From assembly GCF_020080835.1 (NCBI RefSeq), contig NC_058161.1:5868001-5932000 (forward strand): 64,000 bases of DNA, read 5' to 3'. The position numbers were made by a program, and so were the translations under genes. How positions within the stretch are numbered: the first letter of the stretch is position 1; each line of letters opens with the position of its first letter. Positions 49,688 to 61,345 of the stretch are shown here, one piece after another. The DNA is from Cotesia glomerata. Its lineage: Eukaryota > Arthropoda > Insecta > Hymenoptera > Braconidae. The notes below the pieces were generated by a model. That model worked only from the letters and a program-made list of their open reading frames with translations, was not told the origin of the DNA and did not search any database.

Positions 49688-50333
49688 CGTATAACGAAGA
49701 GTTATGTCTGTGGAAAAAATTCATATTAATTTTCAACTTAATACAGATATACGCTTTCATTGGTGGAAAAATAAATTGCTATTTTTTATATACTTTGTCT
49801 TTTTTTATTATTATTACTAGTTTTTTTTTTGTATCGGGATACTCGGTGATAACGATCGGATTTCCTATTTTCCAGTGTAACGTTATATTTAGATTTTTAT
49901 TCCGTCGAGGCTGAGTGGCTTTATCTTGAGTGGAGAAGACAATGGCTTATACAATTTTATTAGCATACATACGGTTATACGGAAGGAATTTCGATTAACT
50001 TTTACGGTCAGATGTTTACTTATGTAATGGTTTTACAGCTCACTCTCGATAGAAACGCTTTTGAATTTTTGGTGATTTATATTGTGAGCCATGTTTACTA
50101 AAAGGAAATTATTTCAGTCTGATATTTATTTTCGACCGAGAAGTTTACTACTAAATATTTTTTATCTCTATTGTAAGTCTTAAGCGCAAGCGCAAAGTTA
50201 TGTTCAATTATTGCTTAAAAGCCAAGGTCCCAACGTTTTTTTAAAATTTTTTAGATCTTACTTGACAGTCATAATGTACATATAAATTGTACAGAAAATA
50301 AAAATAATCGCTAAACTTATCAAAATTTTTTTA
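49688..50333. other. Non-coding stretch
   Basis: No gene. A decayed copy of the CTTAAGCGC motif lies at about 50188 (CTTAAGCGCAAGCGC). Confidence 0.5.
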
Positions 50334-51039
50334 TACACGGGAAAAAATTTCTGGGAAAATTTACGATACAACTATTGTAAAGCTGGACTATACTTTTATT
50401 ACTATTAATTGTCAAATATTTTAGAAGAAAAAATACTATTTATTCATGAAAAAATACGATATTACTATTGTAAAAAGTAAGAGATGAAAATTTCCAGTGC
50501 TGCCTCTGTATCTTTCCAATAGAACTATAGCAAATTTTACAATAGTTGAATTGCAATGTTTCTCAATTAGTGTCAGTGATGGCCGTGCACAGCGCTAGAC
50601 TCCGAGTTTATGTAAATGTTAAAGGATATGGGTCTTAGTTTACCTCGGATAGCGTAGAGGGAGAGTCTCTGGCTGCCGACACAGAGTTCTGGGTTCGATT
50701 CCCAGACAGCACGAAAATGTCGGTTTCTTTTTTCGATTACTGTACAGGTACCAATTAGTTCAACCTTCTATCTCTCTCCCTCCCTAATATTTCTTCTAAA
50801 AAAACCAACTGTGAATTTTTACAATAGTTGAATTGTATAGTTCACAAACACATATTGCATAATTTGCTCTATAGTATTCGACTTTTTAAGACTCTTGCTA
50901 GTCTTATTTGTTGGATAAAATTTACAATAGTAGATCGTAAAAATTACTAAATGAGAAGTATAGTCCACCGTTCCTATTTTATTTAATAAAAATTACAATA
51001 GTAAAATAGTAAAAACTCCTTCAATTTTCTTTCCGTGTA
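50334..51039 (+). mobile_element. M3 element with TACACGG tips and a tRNA-like core
   Basis: Starts TACACGGGAAAAAATTTC and ends TCTTTCCGTGTA. Subterminal words ACTATTGTAAA, TTTACAATAG and TATAGTCCA occur in inverted order on the two sides (GGACTATACTT at 50387, AAGTATAGTCC at 50957). The middle holds a tRNA-like module at 50641-50713. No transposase. It looks like a hybrid of an inverted-repeat element and a tRNA-derived, polymerase III type core. Confidence 0.75.
50641..50713 (+). pseudogene. tRNA-like module in M3
   Basis: A-box-like TAGCGTAGAGG (50650-50660) and B-box GGGTTCGATTCC (50691-50702). The T arm is perfect: CTGGG, loop TTCGATT, CCCAG. An anticodon-like stem CTCTG/CAGAG pairs perfectly but has a 10-base loop rather than 7, and the ends do not form an acceptor stem. 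It is therefore not a working tRNA gene. The A and B boxes could still act as an internal polymerase III promoter. Confidence 0.65.
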
Positions 51040-51594
51040 TCGAGCTATTTTTACATAAAAAAAAAAAGTGGTTTTAATAACTTATGGGTGGATTTTTCAA
51101 GTCTTTATGGAAGGGTAAGCACGATATCGTTTGAAAAAATTAATTTTTCAACTCAATTCATTTTTTAATCTCCTTATCTGACTTGTGGGAACTTGTGGAA
51201 TGATAATTGCAGGTTAATATTGGTTTATTTAATTATAATTAATTTTTTTCGGCTGGCAATTGAAGAAATTTTCTGTACTTTGAACAGCTATGTATAAAAA
51301 TTTATTTCTGAACAAACCTTGAAAACATTTGATACTTTACTATATTTTTTCGAGAAAAATTTAAAACGAGCTTTAAAATTGAATTATAGGCAATATTCAT
51401 TTCTTGTAATTTATTTGTAATTAACTCACTATTAAAATTATTTTTAAAATTTCTTCCTCTACTGTACAGTAGATAATTATTCTTTTGCTGTCGACATTTG
51501 ATATAACATTGAGGTTATAAAAACCACTTTGATCAATTTACCTATGACACGAGCGCTCAAGGCATGCAAATTTGGACTAGCCAAACTTTTATTA

Positions 51595-51634
<40 letters not shown>

Positions 51635-51879
51635 GTAATAATTTTTTAAATTTAATTTTGTCTTCCCAAAAAGATAAAAAACAAAAGTAATTGAAGAAAT
51701 TCATATAAAGATAGAATAAGTAAGTGTCCTTTATTAAAGTAAATTATAATTACTTGGAGACAGCGTCGCAATTTTGTGAAAATTAATCACCTTATAGCTG
51801 TATCACATGGAACAAAGGCTACTGTTTTATATTGCAAGTAAGTCAATGAGGAACGAACGCATATCGTAAGGTATACACA
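51040..51879. other. Non-coding stretch with TTA microsatellite
   Basis: No gene. A TTA run lies at 51590-51632. Just upstream, GAGCGCTCAAGGCATGCAAA is another copy of the dispersed GGCATGCAAA motif. Confidence 0.55.
51590..51632. repeat. TTA trinucleotide microsatellite
   Basis: About 14 TTA units with one interruption near the start (TTATCATTATTA). The asparagine-run frame on the other strand is an artefact. Confidence 0.9.
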
Positions 51880-52179
51880 TTATCCTTGCTCTGACACATA
51901 ATAGTGAAGCATAAAAGTCGAAGCTACAACAGAGCAATAACAGCCGTTATTTTCGTAGTGAAAATAACGGCTAAAGTTACGAGAGTCCAGCGGTGTTATA
52001 CTTGAGTTTGCTTTGATCTTTCTCACCACTCGGTACTCGCACCAGTAATTAAAGTGCAATGACGCGATCCTGTTAGTAGAAGCGAAAGGTGATAGAAGTG
52101 CCTCGAGAAAAATGGCTAAAAAGTTTAAAATGGCCAACATGTCGACCTGGATCCTTTGAACCAGAACAGCCATCACCAT
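51880..52179 (-). CDS. Hypothetical ORF, 99 codons
   Basis: ATG-initiated frame (start context AAAATATGGTG) with a hydrophobic stretch near residues 14-30 (MLAILNFLAIFLEALL). Codon use is balanced. A donor-like GAGTG|GTGAGA occurs about half way, so it could be a first exon. The C-terminal half overlaps a perfect 13-bp hairpin (51942-51972, AGCCGTTATTTT / AAAATAACGGCT). No family recognised. Chance is a serious alternative. Confidence 0.2.
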   Translation of the reverse strand: MVMAVLVQRIQVDMLAILNFLAIFLEALLSPFASTNRIASLHFNYWCEYRVVRKIKANSSITPLDSRNFSRYFHYENNGCYCSVVASTFMLHYYVSEQG

Positions 52180-53698
52180 ATTTTCTTTTAATTTATTTTT
52201 ATTTTTTAATTTTGAATTAAACTATAAACAAAATCTTTGATCAATTTTATTAAAATCAAGTTAAAACCCAACAGTGGTTAATTTTATTTAAATTAAAATT
52301 CATTTGGGTCCATAATCATAAACATAAAGCTCTAGTTAAAAGGAGTAAATAGATAAAAAGTGGTAAAATATAACAGTAAAAATAACGAGCTCAGTACTAA
52401 ATGACACTTGCAGAGTTTAAGTAACGTACGGGTTCGAGTAAAAGAAAAAAGCAATAATAACAATAACAATAAAATGTTAGTGAGTGGAAGGGTGTGTCGA
52501 GAAGAACCAGAAAATGTCGGAAAAAGGTCTTGATTTAAAAGCACTAAACACTGATTCTGACTTAACTCTAAAATACCACTGGTTAAAATGTGTGCTCATG
52601 AAAATACTCTCCCAGACGATACGACTCAGACTGCAACAGCACAAAGACTAATACATAACTTACACTCTTTTTAAAGTTATTTATTTTTGTTTCTTTACTT
52701 GGGTTTATGGTTTTCACCAGATTCCACATTCCAGAGTCTCTTCTCTTCTCTGCTTTCAGACGATATCCGAGTTCTAAGTTCCCACCCTGATACACTGCAT
52801 GGGTTAACTTTTGGTGATGTTGATACTGATAGTGATACTGATAGTGATAGTTATACTTAGGGCATTATATTGTCAGAGTTGGTGACACTCTCGGCCACTA
52901 ACAGTCCAAATGTTTTATTGGCATGTTTTATATCCCCAATGTATACCGCGATACGCCCACCGAACTTTTCAACAACGATCGACTGCCAGACATTATGTTG
53001 GGAAAAAAAAAATTAGTTTTTAGACAAAACAATGTTCTTTAAAAAAAATAAAATAAAGTTTTGTTTCAAGAGAATTTACACGGAAAAACTAGTGATATTT
53101 AGTACACAGAAAAGAAGTATTTTTTTTCGCCAAATAAACTTATTTTAGAGCAAGAAGAAATTTTGACTTCATTTAAGAAATGTTCAGTCTTTGAGATTTT
53201 TTTGAAACAAAAAAAAAATTTACTCGTGAGTCAAGATTTTTTTGTTATACTCGCTCCAAAAGTTCAACTTTTGAGCGTTGGGTGGCTTCCGAAAAGATAG
53301 TCATTCCTAGAGACTCTACAATACCGCCTTTTTTCCGCGGCCTAGTCCGCAAAGTTTACTTTCCCATTTCTTTTCCTACTGTCCTTGTGCAATCGGATGA
53401 AATTTAGAACTAAATAAATCAAATTCTAGTGTACCGACCGATGGATTTTGAGTAAATTTTAAACTTAGTTATTATTGAGTAGCGCTAACTCTTTCTCTGC
53501 TGGCAGTTTATTACGAAGGGGACCTAATGTTAATAAAATAACAATCACCTTATAGATAAATATTAATAAAAAGATAATTAATATAAAATTAAGTTTTTTT
53601 GCTCTTATGAAACTTCATAAAATTTGAATATGTCATTATTTGCCTCTTATCCCTCAAAAGTTAAACTTATGGAGCGATAATAACAAAAAATATTGTTT
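52180..53698. other. Non-coding stretch
   Basis: No gene. A tract of GATACTGATAGT units lies at 52820-52855. 53086 and 53104 carry TACACGG- and ACACAGAAAAG-type starts without a visible partner end. 53260-53400 is GC-richer. Confidence 0.5.
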
Positions 53699-53917
53699 GT
53701 CATTTGGCCACTAAGTGGTGATTTTGACAACGACGATTTTACGATATTCGCTTTAAAGTTTGTGACGCGAATGGATGAAAACGAGAATAAATTTCCGTCC
53801 TCGGTTTCACCTCGGACGTTAAAATTACGCTCGTTTTCGTACATTCCCGCCACGAACCTTAAGCTCATATCGCATCATCGTCGTTGTCAGAAAATCGCCA
53901 CTTCGCGGCCATATGAC
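53699..53917. repeat. 219-bp foldback with long arms
   Basis: Arms of about 100 bases pair almost end to end. GTCATTTGGCC at the left faces GGCCATATGAC at the right, and GACAACGACGAT, GAATG, GAAAACGAG and GTCC blocks match their complements in order. The apex is CCTCGGTTTCACCTCGG. Frames on both strands across it are by-products of the palindrome. It is GC-richer than its surroundings. Single copy here. Confidence 0.85.
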
Positions 53918-56579
53918 GTAAATTACTATTTTCTTCCTGTGTATTATTCATAGGAACCAGACTTATTTTTTATGAAATGGCTTATGATTTTATGTAAAAT
54001 AGGATTCATTACTGTTTTTATGGTAATAATGATTATGTTATATTATAACTAAGTAAAGAGTAAACATCACGCAGATTTACTTTTTTTTTTTTTTTTATTT
54101 GAAAAATAAAAATATTTTATTCGTTACTAATCGCTTTACCTGCAAAAATTACAGTATTTTGACATTTTGTACTCTGTGTGGTTGGAGTGAAAATTCACTT
54201 CGAATTTTCTACACTGTATATTGGGAATAAAAAATTCTTTTTTTTCCTTTCATGAAAAAATTCCAATGTAATATCATCTCCAAACTTTTAATTTTCATAA
54301 TGTCACTCCTTATCCTCAAGACCCACACCCTTGTACTAGAGTGTAGTTTCTATTCTTTGTAGTAGCAACAGCAATGGTAATACCCCGGTATTGCTTGACA
54401 TCCCTCGGGGCTCATTCTCGAGACACCGTGACAAAAAAACCTAAACCGAAGTATAATTTCATTCATATCTTCCATCTCCTATCTTCTCGCCAATAATGCC
54501 TTAAATATTCATAGCTCCCTTTTTCCGGGTCTTAATTTATAAACGGTTGGTTTTTCCGGGGACATAATAAATAGACGTGTCATAATTTAAGGGCAAAGAG
54601 CGTGGAAGTCGAGCCAGACACGAAGTTAAGATCCAAAGGAGTAAAACCAACTCACACAAAAAAAGGATGATTTATTTTTTCTCGTTTGTACTCTTTCCCT
54701 TGGCTTGTCAATGTAATTTTTTTAATACCTCTGTAGTTGCCATTGCGCTCAAACTCTTTTCTTTTTCTTATTTACAATATTCTAAAAAAAGTTTTATCAA
54801 CCGCTTCTGCTGTAGAAACTCACGCCCCGGGCGATTTCACGTAAGCGTTGCTGAGTTTTCTTGAGGAATTTTATTTAAGGCCCTGCGGGCTCTTTACCTG
54901 CCAGCCGTATCGTAGCACGCTTGCGAAACCCCGAGAAAATGTACAGAGACCGAACAGGAAGAAAGGGTTTTAATTAAAATCCATGGTGATTGGACAGCGG
55001 TTGATATAAAACTTCAACACTTTTTTGTTATACGCTCTAACAAAAGTTTGTCTAATCCTTTGATTTATTTTTTTGTCCCCTTTTTTCTGCTGGGCTTTGA
55101 TTTTTTTTGGAAGAAATAAATTAACTTGTATCGTTTCTGGTGTTTTGTTCCAAATTAAAACCTTTTACACTAAGTGAAAGAAAAGGATTTTTTTGTTCAA
55201 GAATTTTTTGAATTAAACCAGTTTATTAATCAATTTCGTGACGTAAGAATATTAATATCACAGCCTTCATTATGATAGGCTAATATAAGAAGAATTTTTT
55301 TAACTAAGTTAAATAAAAATTAATTTAGTAAATTTGACTAATTCTTCGGATATGTAAATACACTTCTTCATTCAAAACACCCAAAAAAATTAAGATTAGA
55401 GAAAAAAAAAATTTTTTAATGAAAATGATACACTGATAAAAAGATAAACTTTTCAAACGGAATTATTTTTGTTTCAAGTAAATTTTAAATGATTTAAGGA
55501 ATTTCGATTCTAAAATTTTCAAAAGAATATTTTTCTCGATTCAAGTATTGTTTTTATTCAATGTAAGAACAGTGTGAAAAAATGATATTTTTTAAATGTG
55601 CATGAGCAGTATAAAGAACAAAGAGTGACACAATGTAAATTAAAAGTTCAGGAGACGAAATTATACTACTTTTCTCATACACTTAGTTTAGTAATCTACT
55701 ATCCTGACGTGGCTCTATAAATATCTGTCGGCACGGAGAAACTCGCCGTTCTTCATCAGTTTAAGTTTCAAGACAAAGTTATCAAGGAGAATAGTCCTTA
55801 AAGTTTCGACTAAGATATACAAAACTATACCACACAAAAGAACCGAGTTTTATTGAATAATAACGATCGCAGTATCGTAATTGTATACGGACATTATCAT
55901 AAATCAATTAACAGTCTCTGGCTTATGAAAAATTCATCTTTATCCGAGAGATTTAGATCTTTACTAAAAGAAAAAATGAAAAACAAGTTTTTAAGTCTGA
56001 GGGATTTGATTTAGATTTATGATGATTTTTGATTTACATTCCTCACTAAGTTAACCGGGTGGCTGGTAATGGACGCGCTTAAGATGAACCCATCACCCTA
56101 CATTTTATGGAAAGGGTAGTTGAGAGCTTGAATATTTATGTTGAAGTGGACCAGGTATAATCAAAACTTGGGAGGAAAATTTACAATTAGGAATTAAGAC
56201 GGTGTCTTCATTATTTAAAGCGGGTTATTGTCTAATTGTAAATAGTCGGTGATTAATAACCTTTAAAATTTTATTAGGCGGTGAAAAAGTCGGAAAGAAT
56301 GAATGCTTACAAAAAAAAATTTTTTGACGCAGCCTGACATGGGTTGATCTAATATAAGTAACAATTGTTAATAATTTATTAAGTAAAAAATCTTACACTT
56401 GCCATATGTAAGTGAATTTCATTCATATGAACGTAATTAGTTTTTTTTAATTTATATATTAATACAAGTTAATTTTCGATTCTTCTTCAAGTTAATTCTC
56501 TTATAGGGAGAAGGCTCAGCGATTATTCATCTTATGTAGGAAGTTTTAACCACTACTTCCAATAAAAGAAAATTATATG
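53918..56579. other. Non-coding stretch
   Basis: No gene. 54300-54420 and 54800-54960 are GC-richer. A possible partial M5 relative starts near 55428. Confidence 0.5.
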
Positions 56580-57134
56580 TACACGGAGAGAAAAATATGG
56601 AAATCATTCCTATAATTTTAATGAAATGTTTTCCTATACCATTTTAGGAGCGATTACTTAAATTATGGGAATTGTACCCATAATTTTTGGGAAATGTTAC
56701 TGTAATTATAGGAATGGTTTCTATAATTATAGGAACGATACCTATAATTATAACTGTAATATCGGCATGATTTCCATAATATATAGGAATAGTTTCTATA
56801 ATATTATAGAAACCATTCCTATAATATTATAGAAACCATTCCTATAATATTATAGGAACCATTCCTATAATATTATGGGAACCATTCACATGATATTATA
56901 GTGATGATGCCTAATAATAATAATATTGAGATATTTATCATTACAACTCAAATTATTTCTGACTTCGATGACCACTTTGAAGCATTTGAAATTATTAGTA
57001 ATTTCGATAATTTTACTTGCTTCCCAATAACATCATTTGAAATATGTAAAGTAAGTAATATTGTTCATATAAACAATAAAAGTTACATACCCAAAAGGTG
57101 GATTTAATACATAATCAACATTTCTGTCCGTGTA
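56580..57134 (-). mobile_element. M1 element, copy 4, internally deleted
   Basis: Starts TACACGGAGAGAAAAATATG and ends TTTCTGTCCGTGTA. It keeps one palindromic-unit array and the whole micro-ORF, then jumps to the terminal tip straight after the ORF stop. Roughly half the element, including the second array and the AT-rich centre, is missing. Same orientation as copy 2. Confidence 0.85.
56901..57107 (+). CDS. M1-encoded micro-ORF, copy 4
   Basis: A 68-residue intact frame with the conserved DDHFEAFEIISNFDNFTC block and NNKSYIPKRWI tail. Two extra asparagine codons (NNNN) appear near the start, an in-frame AAT expansion. Apart from the tip and one array, the ORF is nearly all that remains in this deleted copy. 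Function unknown. Confidence 0.45.
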   Translation: MMMPNNNNIEIFIITTQIISDFDDHFEAFEIISNFDNFTCFPITSFEICKVSNIVHINNKSYIPKRWI

Positions 57135-57997
57135 GACAAACATGACCATATCAGGCCAAATATGGAGTGATCAGACCATATCAGAAAATTTTTCACGGGC
57201 TTGTACATATCTCATGACTCTCGACACGGTTTAATAATTCAAAAGTTAAAAAAAACTGAAATTGAGAAAAGACATGTGATTGAAATGATAATAATATAAT
57301 TAAATGATTAAACATACTTGAAAATGAAGAGGGATTGGGCTTAAATGTTAAATACATAAAACAGATGAAGTTGATTGAATCTCACGAGACAGAAATGCTG
57401 GTCAGTGAAAACATAAAACCGAGCTTATGCATAGCAGCTCTCAGGCATTTAGAGTTGTTGTCATTTCAGTGATACAATTCGACCACAACGCAGAAAATTT
57501 CTACCCCAGCGTTTAATTAGTCTGCCAAATATGCATTCTGCATTTATTGGACCTAGCCTGTGTGCAGTATAGTATAGTATATAGTATACATAGAAATACT
57601 AAAAGAGCGAGAGACCGTGTATATGTCTGCCGCAGAAAAACATGCATCGGGACAGTCGAGGTAATATTGTTGTGTATTTATACATTTATAAATGTGTTTG
57701 CACATACGAGTATGCTTCTTATACCGACACGATATTACCCGCATTCTGTCAGACTAAATAAATACTTGCGTGTGTAGTGATAACGATCATTAGCGTTGAA
57801 TGTCGAATAATGCTCGGTAATACACGAAAAATATTTTAATAACTCTAAAAAATTTTATTTTACTTTTTATGAGAGGTTAATTTGTGCCTATTATGTAAAT
57901 TTTTGCATATTTTTACTTACTAAACATTGAATTAATATTATAATATTTTATTGTATTTTTTTTTTTAATCTGAGTATTCTTTTTATTTTCATTTTCC
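57135..57997. other. Non-coding stretch
   Basis: No gene. 57135-57195 has CCATATCAG repeats in both senses, loosely like 40555-40680. Frames at 57547 have no recognisable domain. Confidence 0.5.
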
Positions 57998-58215
57998 TTA
58001 TCAGTCACAAAATAAAATGTTAAAATTACCATTTTTTGTATTACAATTAACACTTTAGTGTGTAGAATTTAACGAACCGGTTTTAGAGAATTTTAATAAC
58101 ATAGGTTTGTATTACTTTCAACACAAAGCTGTGTTCAATCATCGATACACATGAATTTATGTAAAAAAGGTCAATAACACAAACTTTTGTGTTAAATTTG
58201 ACGGAAAATTTTTTA
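57998..58215 (-). repeat. Family F dispersed repeat, copy c
   Basis: Reverse complement aligns with copies a and b: TTAACACAAAAGT, TTTTTTACATAAATT, ACCGGTTCGTTAAATTC and ACACACTAAAGTGTTAA blocks in the same order. No ORF. Confidence 0.6.
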
Positions 58216-59804
58216 CTATACGTTGAATTATTTTTTTATAATTAAATAAAAGCATGTTAATTCGATACAAAAAACTGAAGATTTACAAGAATCTAAAAAA
58301 ATTATAAATAGTCACAAAAGACTATTCCATCCACCGCGACATTAATTAACACAAGTAACTTTCTACACGTAAAACTTCAATAATAACGTTGCTTTGTATA
58401 AGTTTAGAATCTTCATTAATTTACAACCACTAGCATATACACGGTGAACAAGAAACGGAAACTTTTAGAAAGAAACCGCACGGTAAATGTTTAATTTTAA
58501 ATATCTATGAGCCTCTAAATGAGAACATAAATCAGAAATCACTAACGAAGCTAACTTAATTACTTTATAAATTATTGTTTAACTTTATTTTATTTAACCC
58601 GTTAGCTCGTTCATTTTTAATGATTTGATTCTGTCAATATACAACAAAACCCGCTAATAATTCTACAAAGTCATACTATAGGAGAAAAAAGAGAGCATTT
58701 TCATGTTATAATTTAATTAAAATTGAATTCTTTCACATAGCTTAAATAATTGCTTGTTAAATTTTGAACTTTTTATCCTTTTCTTCTTTTTCGTCAATTA
58801 AAATACGTCCAATGATATGTATACGCATCCACTGTTTTTTCAGAGCTCACAAAGGAATAAAAAAATTTGTGCTTTTTCTGTCTGCGGAAAACTAAAGTTT
58901 TAACTTTTTACGGCGTTTTCTGATACTTTGACGGAGCTTTGATAAGTCTGAGAAGTTTTAAGCTGCTTATTAGATATCTATATCTCATTAGTTAGTTTAA
59001 CGAACATTTAAATTAAATATGATTATTTTTACCAATTTTCTGAGTCGAAAATGAAATTAAGTTTTTAATTTTTCTTAATTTCCTTTGAAGTTGAAATTTA
59101 AAAGAGTTTTGTGGTTGTTTCTTAAAATGTTCTATGGAAATTTAGTTAATTGATGTTTTCTAACATAACTAAAATTTCATCCTAACCGATTATCATTATT
59201 ATTATTTCAAGGTAGCTCGGAAGTAGTACGTGACTGCTCAAGTATAACTATTTTAAGATTCATGCTTGAGTTATTCTCACCTATGTTGACATAGTTCGCT
59301 ATCCCTAACGCTCTCAGCAATTTAGATGCAACTTACTATCAGCAATTGCCATCACCAGTCATTTTCAGATCATCGGTCGTAGGTAAAATATTTTCTCCTT
59401 AGCTAAGAGAAAAAATTAACTCTTTAGTAACGAAAAAAAATTTCTTGATTTGAAAAGATATTTGTGAAGATTTTTTGAAAATGTAATGACATTTTTTTGA
59501 GCAAAAAAAAATTCTCTCTATCTATCAAATGATGCTATTTAACGCTTCAATGCTAAGAACCTTTTTTAAAGGAAATTAAATTTTCTATAAAAAGCGCAAG
59601 TTCAATTTTCTTGTCACTTTCACCGTTCTACCAGAAAATGCGAAAAACAAGATTATTTCATCAAAATTCGACTTGGGTGATATGTATATATCAAAATATA
59701 TGTCGATGTCAGTCAGCTGTAAGTACTTTCAATGAATCTCTTCTTGTCTACAAATTGCGTTTCGGTCCATCCCAGTACCCTTGTAGGAAAAAAATTATAT
59801 ACAA
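58216..59804. other. Non-coding stretch
   Basis: No gene. AT-rich decayed DNA with no clear structure recognised. Confidence 0.5.
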
Positions 59805-59885
59805 CGGGGCCTGTCTTGGCACAATACTGGGTTGCCAAGACTCGGCTGAACAATACTGGCCCACGACTGGCCCACTACTCAACTG

Positions 59886-60375
59886 ACAAGTCTTGGTTGA
59901 TCAGTCTTGAGCCAAGATCCACCTAATATCTATCTAACAAGTCTGGGTTTGCCAGTCTTGAACTAAGACCTCGCCAATATTCAATTGAAAAGTCTTGGTT
60001 TGCCAGTCTTGACCCGAGATCCACCCAATATCTATCTAACAAGTCTTGGTTTGCCAGTCTTGAACCAAGACCCAGTCAATATTCAATTGATAAGTCTTGG
60101 TTTGCCAGTCTTGAACCAAGACCCAGCCAATATCTATCTAACAAGTCTTGGTTTGCCAGTCTTGAACCAAGGCCCAGCCAATATTCAACTGATGTCTTGG
60201 TTTGCTACTCCTAGATCAAGATCTAGCCAGTGTCTATGTAACAAGTCTTCGTTTGCCAGTGTTGAACCAAGACCCAGCCAATATCCAATTAACAAGTCTT
60301 AGTTGATCAGTCTTGATCCAAGATCTAACCAATATCTTTGTAACAAGTCTTGCTTGCCAGACTTGAGACAAGAGC
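59886..60375 (+). repeat. 51-bp minisatellite, about 9-10 units
   Basis: Units begin ACAAGTCTTGG and contain TTTGCCAGTCTTGAACCAAG, spaced 51 bases (59886, 59937, 59988 and so on). Unit length is a multiple of three, so a repeating 17-residue frame (SLGLPVLNQDPANIYLT) runs across several units until a shorter unit near 60190 breaks it. The frame has no ATG-led domain and is best read as an artefact. Each unit holds the self-complementary pair CTTG...CAAG. Confidence 0.9.
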
Positions 60376-60805
60376 CAGCCACTATTGACATTGTTAAAAC
60401 TGTAAATTTGACAGTTTTTCTATCATTTTACTGTTGTTTTTTTTTTTTCAAATGCTTAAATTGAAAATTTATTATTTAACAAAAATAATTACATATCGTC
60501 CAGATTGATATGATCTTAAAAAAGTTAAAATATAATAATTTACAGTGGAATTTTTAGTATTGATAATTTTGAACATTAAAATTTATAACAAAATATTAAA
60601 AGTATACAGAACGATGTACAAATTCTAAAGTAATATAAGGACTTGACTTTTGTTTTTTTTTAAATTAATAAACATTTCTAAAAAATCGTTAATTTTCATC
60701 AAAACACAATATTAAATAACATAAATTATGAAAATAATAAACCGCCACACTCTGTCACCATATAGATTTAGCTTATAAAAGAAATGAGATGTAGAACAAC
60801 TTATC

Positions 60806-60876
60806 GGTCGTATGGCGTAGGGGTTAGTTATCGGTCTAGCAAGCGCGCAGCTCGGGTTCGAATCTCGGTTAGGGCA
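60806..60876 (+). pseudogene. tRNA-like module in the composite repeat
   Basis: A-box-like TGGCGTAGGGGTTA (60813-60826) and B-box GGTTCGAATCT (60855-60865). The T arm TCGGG-TTCGAAT-CTCGG pairs with two GU-type pairs. No proper acceptor stem is visible, so it is not a working tRNA. Its position inside a larger repeat parallels the module in M3 at 50641. Confidence 0.6.
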
Positions 60877-61087
60877 AATGCAATTTTCACTTTATTTCCA
60901 TAATTAATAAAGGTTAGGTCTAAATAAAGAGTCAAATGGTCTAAGCTTACGTTATTCCTGCATAAAAGTTAAAATAAAAAAAAATTACAATTAAAAGATT
61001 CCTTTTTATCACTTTTTATCAAATGGCATGGGCCAGACTTGAATAGTAACTGTAGTCCTGGTAACCAGGCATGGGTCAGACTTGAAA

Positions 61088-61222
61088 ATCGGTATTGACT
61101 CAATACTAAAATTCAGTCTTGGCACAATACTTATTTTCAGTCTTGGCACAATACTTATTTTCAGCCTTGGCGCAATACTTATTCTCAGCCTTGGCACAGT
61201 ACTGATATTCAGTCTTGGCAGG
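61088..61222 (+). repeat. 24-bp minisatellite, about 5-6 units
   Basis: TTCAG marks fall every 24 bases (61112, 61136, 61160, 61184, 61208). The unit contains AGTCTTGGCACAATACT. Eight-residue repeating frames on both strands (FSLGTILI; PRLKISIV) are artefacts of the unit length. Confidence 0.9.
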
Positions 61223-61345
61223 AAGTTATCATTTGGATGCTTAGACGGACTTGGGCCAAGCTTGGATTTCAAGCTTGCCCCAGAGTTAATGAGCATTGCG
61301 CCAAGCCTTGGCCAAGCTCGGGCCGATTGTCATTTCCTCTGAGGG

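Larger units (their letters stand above)
59805..61345 (+). mobile_element. Composite repeat with two minisatellites and a tRNA-like core
   Basis: Left part: GTCTTGGCACAATACTGGG followed by a 51-base minisatellite. Centre: AT-rich DNA then a tRNA-like module. Right part: a 24-base minisatellite of TCAGTCTTGGCACAATACTT units, then GCCAAGCCTTGGCCAAGC. The left start GTCTTGGCACAATACTG resembles the complement of text near the right end (GCTTGGCGCAATGCTC), giving loosely inverted ends. Boundaries are approximate and the element class is unassigned. Confidence 0.55.

Noticed and set aside
53647..53953. Opposing open frames of 73 and 86 codons
   Set aside because: Both lie across a long palindrome, which produces mirrored open frames on the two strands.
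55256..55278. TATCACAGCC, the start of the miR-2/miR-13 family
   Set aside because: The rest of the mature sequence does not match, and the upstream 60 bases do not provide a pairing arm for a hairpin.
59985..60302. 105-codon frame with 17-residue repeats
   Set aside because: It is the translation of the 51-base minisatellite and loses its repeat frame at a shorter unit near 60190.
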